Positions 58,892 through 64,000 of a stretch of 64,000 nt of DNA are shown piece by piece. This DNA is from Undaria pinnatifida (taxonomy: Eukaryota; Sar; Phaeophyceae; Laminariales; Alariaceae). The notes beneath the pieces are model-generated. The model saw nothing but the letters and a program-made list of their open reading frames with translations, had not been told where the DNA came from and did no database searches. Location of the stretch: the NCBI GenBank assembly GCA_012845835.1, contig JABAKD010000027.1, positions 7,867,364-7,931,363 of the forward strand. Direction: 5' to 3'. The translations under genes and the position numbers were made by a program. Each line of letters starts with the position of its first letter. Position 1 is the stretch's first letter.

Positions 58892-60782
58892 TTGTGCAAA
58901 TGCCTGGTGGAGGTTGTTCCGCTTCTTCCTAGCGAACCGGCGAGTCGACCCGGTCGGTTGATGCGCCCCTCATGTTGTCCTTGGTGTCGTCTCCAGAGCC
59001 GTCGTCCGGAGGTCCTCACTCGTCCTGAGGTCCTCACAAAGAGGGCTCCGGAGACCACACCAAGGACAACACGAGGGGGCATCGCCAGGGCACACCAATC
59101 GACCGGGTCGACTTGCCGGGTTGCAAGAAGGAAGCGGATCAATCTCCACCAGGCTCGGGGGCGCCTCAGCGCCAGCTCTCGCCAGCCCCGGGGGAGCGCC
59201 TCCAGCTGGCCTCCCCGCGGTCGACGGAGCACCACCGCCGCCACCTGGACTCTCCGCGCTCGACAAAGCACCACCTCCAGAGCTCCCGGGACCGGAGCAC
59301 CCATGCCGTGGGCCTTGGCCTCTGAGGCGGCGCGGGCCAAGCGAGCGTACGAAGCCGCACAAGCGACCGTACTCCGGCGTGAGGCACGCCGACAGCGCCA
59401 TGAGGACATCGAGTTGGCGAAGGACGCTGCGCGCGAGGCGTTCCGGGTAGTAGAGCGGGCGCAACGAGCCCTCGCCACTTCTGCTGCGTCGGCTGCGGCG
59501 GGAGCTACCGTGCCCCCCTCGCCTCCGGCGCACCCGCTTGGTGTCGCCTCCCAGGAGTCACGACCCGGGGAGCTTTATCGAGGGCAGCGTCGAGTTCACG
59601 GCGTCTATCCCGAGGGTAGAGTTCTCGACAGAGTTGGCGCAAGCGATGGCGACAACGGCCACCGCCCTCCTCTCGTCTGAGATACTGTCTCTGATGCGCG
59701 CCGAAGACCTCTCGGTGGGAGCGGCCTGGGCCCGCAGAGAAAATTGATCCTTCTCTTGGCAGATGCGACACGCCCCGACTCCTGCCTTTGTGAACGCTTT
59801 GTCCAAGGCGCGACGAGGCCCCCGATCCCGTACTCTGGCCAACCCCGAAGGAAGCGCTGGAGGAACGGCACCGGAACAAAAAGCGGCACGGCGACAGTCG
59901 CGACCGCGGGGACCGCAACCGCGGAAGTGGTGGCTCTGGGTGTGGCGGCAGCCAAGCTGGGGGAGACGGCGATAATGGTGGGGTGGCGACCACCACAACC
60001 GCCGCGGTGGTGGCAGCGGTGATGGAGGCGGGGGAGGCGCGTTGGGTACTGGTGGCGGCTCAGGACGCCGCCAAGAAAGCAACCAGGGCCGAACCAACCG
60101 AGGTGGTGGCCGCAGCTCCTTGGGAGGCACCGGAGGGCGGCGGAACAGCGCACGAGGTCGTTCAGCGTGAGATGGCTGGTCCACCTTCTCCCGCTCGTCT
60201 TCGGGCTCGAGCACGAACCACGGCGAGGTGACCGTGGTAGCAGGCAAGAGGCAAGTAACTCCTTCCCTGGTGGATATTGCTTCCTCCGCCGAACGGCTGA
60301 GTAAACTGACTGTGCCGGGTGACCACACCAAGCCTATTTGTTGGGATTTTGCCCGCGCGCGTACCACCGGGATTGCCACTGCCGCGGCTACAGCCAAAGC
60401 CACGCTTGATGACTCATTTCGGCGTGCTTACGTTAAGCTCTCCTACAAAGACGTATCCCGCACCTCTGTGCTGCCGTTCCCCGCCTCTTTGAACAAGTCC
60501 GACGGCACGCAGCAACTTATACGTTCGGTTCGGTCTGCAATGTCTGACATACTCATGCGCTGCGACGACCGTTGCACAGAGGTCGTACAAGCGCCCGCGC
60601 GGGTAACCGGTTGGACTCACCCGCTCAAACTGGCATTCAACCGCGCCATAACGCCTGACAAGCCCACGACCGCCCGCATGACCACCCTGATCGACGACCT
60701 TTTCGCACAGGTGGCGCACCTTAACAAACAGTTGTACACCGCTCGCTACTCGCGCCGCTGCTGTGCTGCGCGCTCGCGCTGA
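58892..60782 (+). pseudogene. Gag-like coding remnant with frameshifts
   Basis: On the plus strand, coding-looking pieces follow one another in shifting frames: a proline/alanine-rich stretch (59121-59300); a charged, Ala/Arg-rich helical segment (about 59300-59520, EAARAKRAYEAAQATVLRRE); SFIEGSVEFTASIPRVEFST with a following helix (59570-59747); an Arg/Gly-rich region (59870-60200); and a final open frame (60228-60782) with TKPICWDFARA and RAYVKLSYKDVSRTSVLPFP. Around 60338-60410 a frame change would place further Cys/His residues after C-W-D-F-A-R, resembling a CCCH zinc finger. Coiled region, RG-rich region and zinc finger suggest a retroelement gag or nucleic-acid-binding protein, but no family was recognised. 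Stop codons at 59745 and others show decay unless introns exist. Confidence 0.45.
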
Positions 60783-61086
60783 AACGTTAAAAAAAGGAGC
60801 GTCGCCGAGACCGCACGTTTTATTTTCTATTTTTTTAGGTTGTGTGATCTATATCGGGTACCAGGTGTACAGCCACAGCGGGTGCCCCTTTTTAAGAGCG
60901 TGCAAGATTAAAAAAAAAAAAACAGGCCTCATTACCGGGGACAGACTACTTCGGACTACTCTTGTGTTCATTCTTGCATTGTGTGTTCTTCACAGTGAAA
61001 CCGACATTTCCACCCATCTACATCCAGCACAACGAGTATCGACCGTGTCGATGCCTCCTGCCGTGATGTACTAATAGTACAGAAGT

Positions 61087-61235
61087 TGAACGCCTTTACA
61101 ACTGGAAACCCATTTTTGGGAAAAATATCATTGAAGTTAATAGGGAACGCTTTCACTACTTGAAACCCTTTATGGGGGACAAATTCACTTCAAGTAAGTA
61201 TAGGGGCGGGATTTAGGGTCTCAAAAGGGGTTAAG
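61087..61235. repeat. Two adjacent family C copies
   Basis: ACGCCTTTACAACTGGAAACC at the start is followed by a second GCTTTCACTACTTGAAACCC unit, ending TCTCAAAAGGGGTTAA. Confidence 0.7.
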
Positions 61236-61811
61236 AGCGGTCAAATCGGTATATGCCCCGCCAAACATGCTAAAATCTACCCTGGTACTAATATATATAT
61301 ACTGCCCGATACAAACAACAGCAGTGTGTAGTCCAGAACGCTTGTTTCGGCGTGTCACGGGCTGCACTTGGAAACTCCTTCGAGACTTGAGGCGCAAAAC
61401 CCATTGACGAAAAAAACTGGCGATCACAGCAGCACCATCGGCCACATGAAGCAATCGTGGTCTCATGAGTTTGAACTGCAACACAGGAATCTGTGAGGCA
61501 AGCGAGAGGCAGGTCGATACTCGAATTGCCTCAAGCTTTTTCTAAACTATTTCGATTAGATCGCGCTCGTCGCTTTTCGGTCTGCTTCAATGGGTCCCAA
61601 AAGGAAACAATCGGGTTACACTGCTGTATCCACTCTGCACCTGTCTGTGCCATTTACATGCCTGGGCCCATGGGAGCACGCAGAAAAGCGAAACCGAGGC
61701 ACATTCCTAAAGAGGTCAAAACGAAAAAAAATCGGAGCGCTGTGATTTCTGGGCGAATCGACAAAATGGCAGGGGGGGTTTCCAACATTTTTTAGTTGGT
61801 TTTAGTATCCG

Positions 61812-62160
61812 GGGAATGATAGCATCACGTAGTGTGAATATGGTATGGCACCCACGAGGCAATAACATAGTACTACCCAATGCTGTCTCTGGAGTGGCCA
61901 CACCAGAAAACAAAGTATAACTCATTAGCGCCGCCATCCATAAGCAAGAAAGTAGGCACAAGGTGCCGAAGTCCGTCTTACGAGCGGTTCTTGGAAGGAT
62001 GAAGGTACCCTTCATGCGACTCGCCAAACACCTCACGTCGCTTCGCGCTTGGTGCGAGCAATGTCTGCCTGGTTGGTCGAAACCCGACGTGCTCCGTCCC
62101 GGCATAGTGGGGATGCGAGGGTGTATGGTCATACGACGACCGCCATGCACAAACTGAGTA
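61812..62160. repeat. Family F repeat, copy 2 (inverted)
   Basis: Reverse complement of 863-1224 with scattered substitutions. It is also bordered by a homopolymer (poly-C on this strand). Confidence 0.8.
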
Positions 62161-63554
62161 CCCCCCCCCTCCCGCCGTTTGGCTCCTTAAAAAAAAAGGT
62201 GGATAATTTGTTTTTATTGCTTGGCCTCACAAAAAGGTTAACGAAACGTCTCGCGGCGCGTACGAATGGTATGAGACATGAGCGAGGTGATAGGCAAATA
62301 TGTCAGGATAGGAGACATGCCAAGCAAGGGAAAACGCGCGCTATCAACGACTTCAGGGCAGAGTATTCCAGACCAAGGCCTACCATGACTGTAACTGTTT
62401 GGTGTCATCGGCCACGGCAAAAAGTGTGGGCCAATTTGCTGTCTTAGTCAACAGGAGCTACGGGCCCTATATTAACAGCAAAAAAAGAGTAATTCGGCCC
62501 CACATGATAGCCTCGATACCGTAAGGTTCACCAACAAGGCGGTTTGGGTATGGTGGGATCCCGATATAAGGCGGTCCAAATCGCTTGGCGCTACTGTGGA
62601 GTCGCACTCACAACCTGGAACGAACAAGGCGGCTTCTCCCTGTAAGGCGGTCATATCGCTCAAGGCGGTCATATCGCTCTGGCGCTCCACCGCCTTACCT
62701 GGTGACCCCTACAATTACTATTAATAGTACATTTTGCTTACGTTCCCAAAACAGCAGTGACTTCCATGCGCAGTTTCTTATATTTTTCGCTTGCATTGCT
62801 GGCGCTTGACGCTGACCGTAAACACGTTCCTTCTTCCGCCGTTTCTGATCTCTTCGGAGAGTTTTAGTACACCGTTTCCTACACGAATTTCTATCGTAGG
62901 CGTCTTGGAAACACACGAGCCCTGTAATTTTCTTCATTTCAAAGTGTCTTAATAGGGGCCCGTACAGCTGAAAGGGCGAAAGTCCTGTCTCTTGATATCT
63001 TTGGACGAGAGGTGTGAGAAGCGAGAGAGGGCGGGAGGGGGGGGGGGGGGGGGACGGACAGACAGACGGACGGACCGTTCCAGGTCAGTCAGTGTCGCGT
63101 CCGTCCATTTCAAAACTTTCGCGCAAGACTTCGCTACCGCGCCTGGCCGCCAACGCTGGCCGCCCCTGGCCTGGCCATACACCCAGACCGTACGTACTGG
63201 GCGAGTATCGTATCGTTTGATACATAACACATACATACGTGCCAGGTATAATATGTACGCAGAAATAGAAGCAGAATAATATGGCAGGGATCAAAACCCT
63301 CTCGAGAACTAAAACACAACACACAGAAAACATGGCCGGCCGAGCATAAACGCCACGACGCGCCCAATCTGCGTTGTGGGTAGACAATAAGTGACGCCAA
63401 ATCATTGAGAGCCACGGCCGTCACCTGAGCAGCGGATATAGACACATCACGCTAACTTGTGCGAAGATTGGGAGATGGTCCAAAAGCGCCCTCTCCCCGC
63501 CCGGCGTGCACGAAAAACGAAAACATAATGGGCGCCTTCGGGGACAGGCAACGC

Positions 63555-63727
63555 TACAGTAGGTGGCCCTATATAGTGCGGGTGTCCGATATTGGGCGGG
63601 TGAAATCGTTTGGCACAATATATACCCCTCTATAGTAGTGGCCGGTTTTTATATAGTGCGGGTGCCCGGTATAGTGCGGGCAAATTTTCGTGACACATAC
63701 CCGCACAATATAGGGCCACCTACTGTA
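63555..63727. mobile_element. Mariner-like MITE with TA target duplication
   Basis: It starts TACAGTAGGTGGCCCTATA and ends TATAGGGCCACCTACTGTA, a perfect 19-bp terminal inverted repeat including the TA. The interior repeats TATAGTGCGGGTG; 173 bp in all. Tc1/mariner elements duplicate TA on insertion. Confidence 0.85.
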
Positions 63728-64000
63728 TTGTAGTAAGCTGGGGGCTGGGGGTATAACCGTGTAAGTGGCAACACGACCCAAAATTCTTGGGGAAGCTGAG
63801 TTGGAGAGGTGAGGCACAGCCTGAGCGTGACGCTAGTTAGGCAAACGGGTTCGTTCAGCGGGTGCGCCTTGTTCTGACGGCAGGTGGAGACCCACCGTCG
63901 AAGGAAAAATGTACAGGAGCAGGCAAATCCCGCACTACCCAGGTCACAGACAGAGCAAAAAGAGCTGTCGATTCCTGGGTGGACATCTCACCTTCTTGGC
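63728..64000. other. No gene resolved; possible minus-strand donor at the edge
   Basis: The last bases read GCCAAGAAG then GTGAGA on the minus strand, a good splice-donor match at 63992/63991. The exon, if any, lies outside. Confidence 0.2.

Larger units (their letters stand above)
60783..63554. other. Repeats, no gene recognised
   Basis: Besides listed repeats, AAGGCGGT-type words recur at 62540-62695 and resemble CCGCCTTA words at 44960-45065; a G run and ACGG run lie at 63035-63080. Confidence 0.4.

Noticed and set aside
59558-60403. 281-codon minus-strand frame
   Set aside because: Antisense of the Gly/Arg-rich plus-strand remnant; the proline-rich translation is what such GC-rich repeats give by chance.

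Overview
The window is eukaryotic nuclear DNA. It is dominated by introns and repeats, carries almost no intact long reading frames, and shows GT-AG spliceosomal introns, a decayed Ty3/gypsy retrotransposon and many small inverted-repeat elements. Homopolymer runs (poly-C/G, poly-A/T) and microsatellites are everywhere. No rRNA, tRNA, prokaryotic operon or CRISPR array was recognised. The lineage cannot be fixed from sequence alone. A repeat-rich algal or other stramenopile-like genome is my guess, held with low confidence.

The one well-supported host gene lies on the minus strand across about 24.5-47.2 kb and continues upstream, probably beyond the part I could resolve. Six exons (47153-47023, 35511-35382, 32791-32716, 30877-30650, 28232-28168, 24645-24540) join in frame with matching intron phases into 244 residues plus a stop codon. 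They encode the second half of RRM1, all of RRM2, a poly-glycine linker and all of RRM3. The architecture recalls Gbp2/hnRNP-M-type G-strand or mRNA-binding proteins. Its five visible introns are 1.8-11.5 kb. Five of the six acceptors are preceded by 96-321 nt with no AG dinucleotide, so the usable acceptor is the first AG after a distant pyrimidine tract.

Region by region: 1-13 kb holds small repeats and a 1.74 kb foldback element with arms of about 510 bp (3690-5432). 13.2-16.5 kb is a 5'-truncated, minus-strand gypsy pol remnant (RNase H, integrase, chromodomain-like tail). 16.6-24.3 kb is repeats and low-complexity DNA. 24.5-47.2 kb is the RRM gene, its introns filled with minisatellites and MITEs. 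47.2-58.9 kb is repeats, including a 22-bp minisatellite at about 50.1-50.9 kb. 58.9-60.8 kb is a frame-broken, gag-like coding remnant on the plus strand. 60.8-64 kb is repeats, including a TA-flanked mariner-like MITE and an inverted copy of a repeat found at the start of the window.

At least six dispersed repeat families recur. They include a GACGCGTGCTACGATAGAGG-ended MITE of about 260-290 bp, a TTAA-ended element of about 87 bp that forms a head-to-tail array at 46.1-46.4 kb, and hAT-like GGGTC-rich elements. A short palindrome, TACCWGGTA, occurs at least 14 times, far more than the roughly 0.5 expected by chance.
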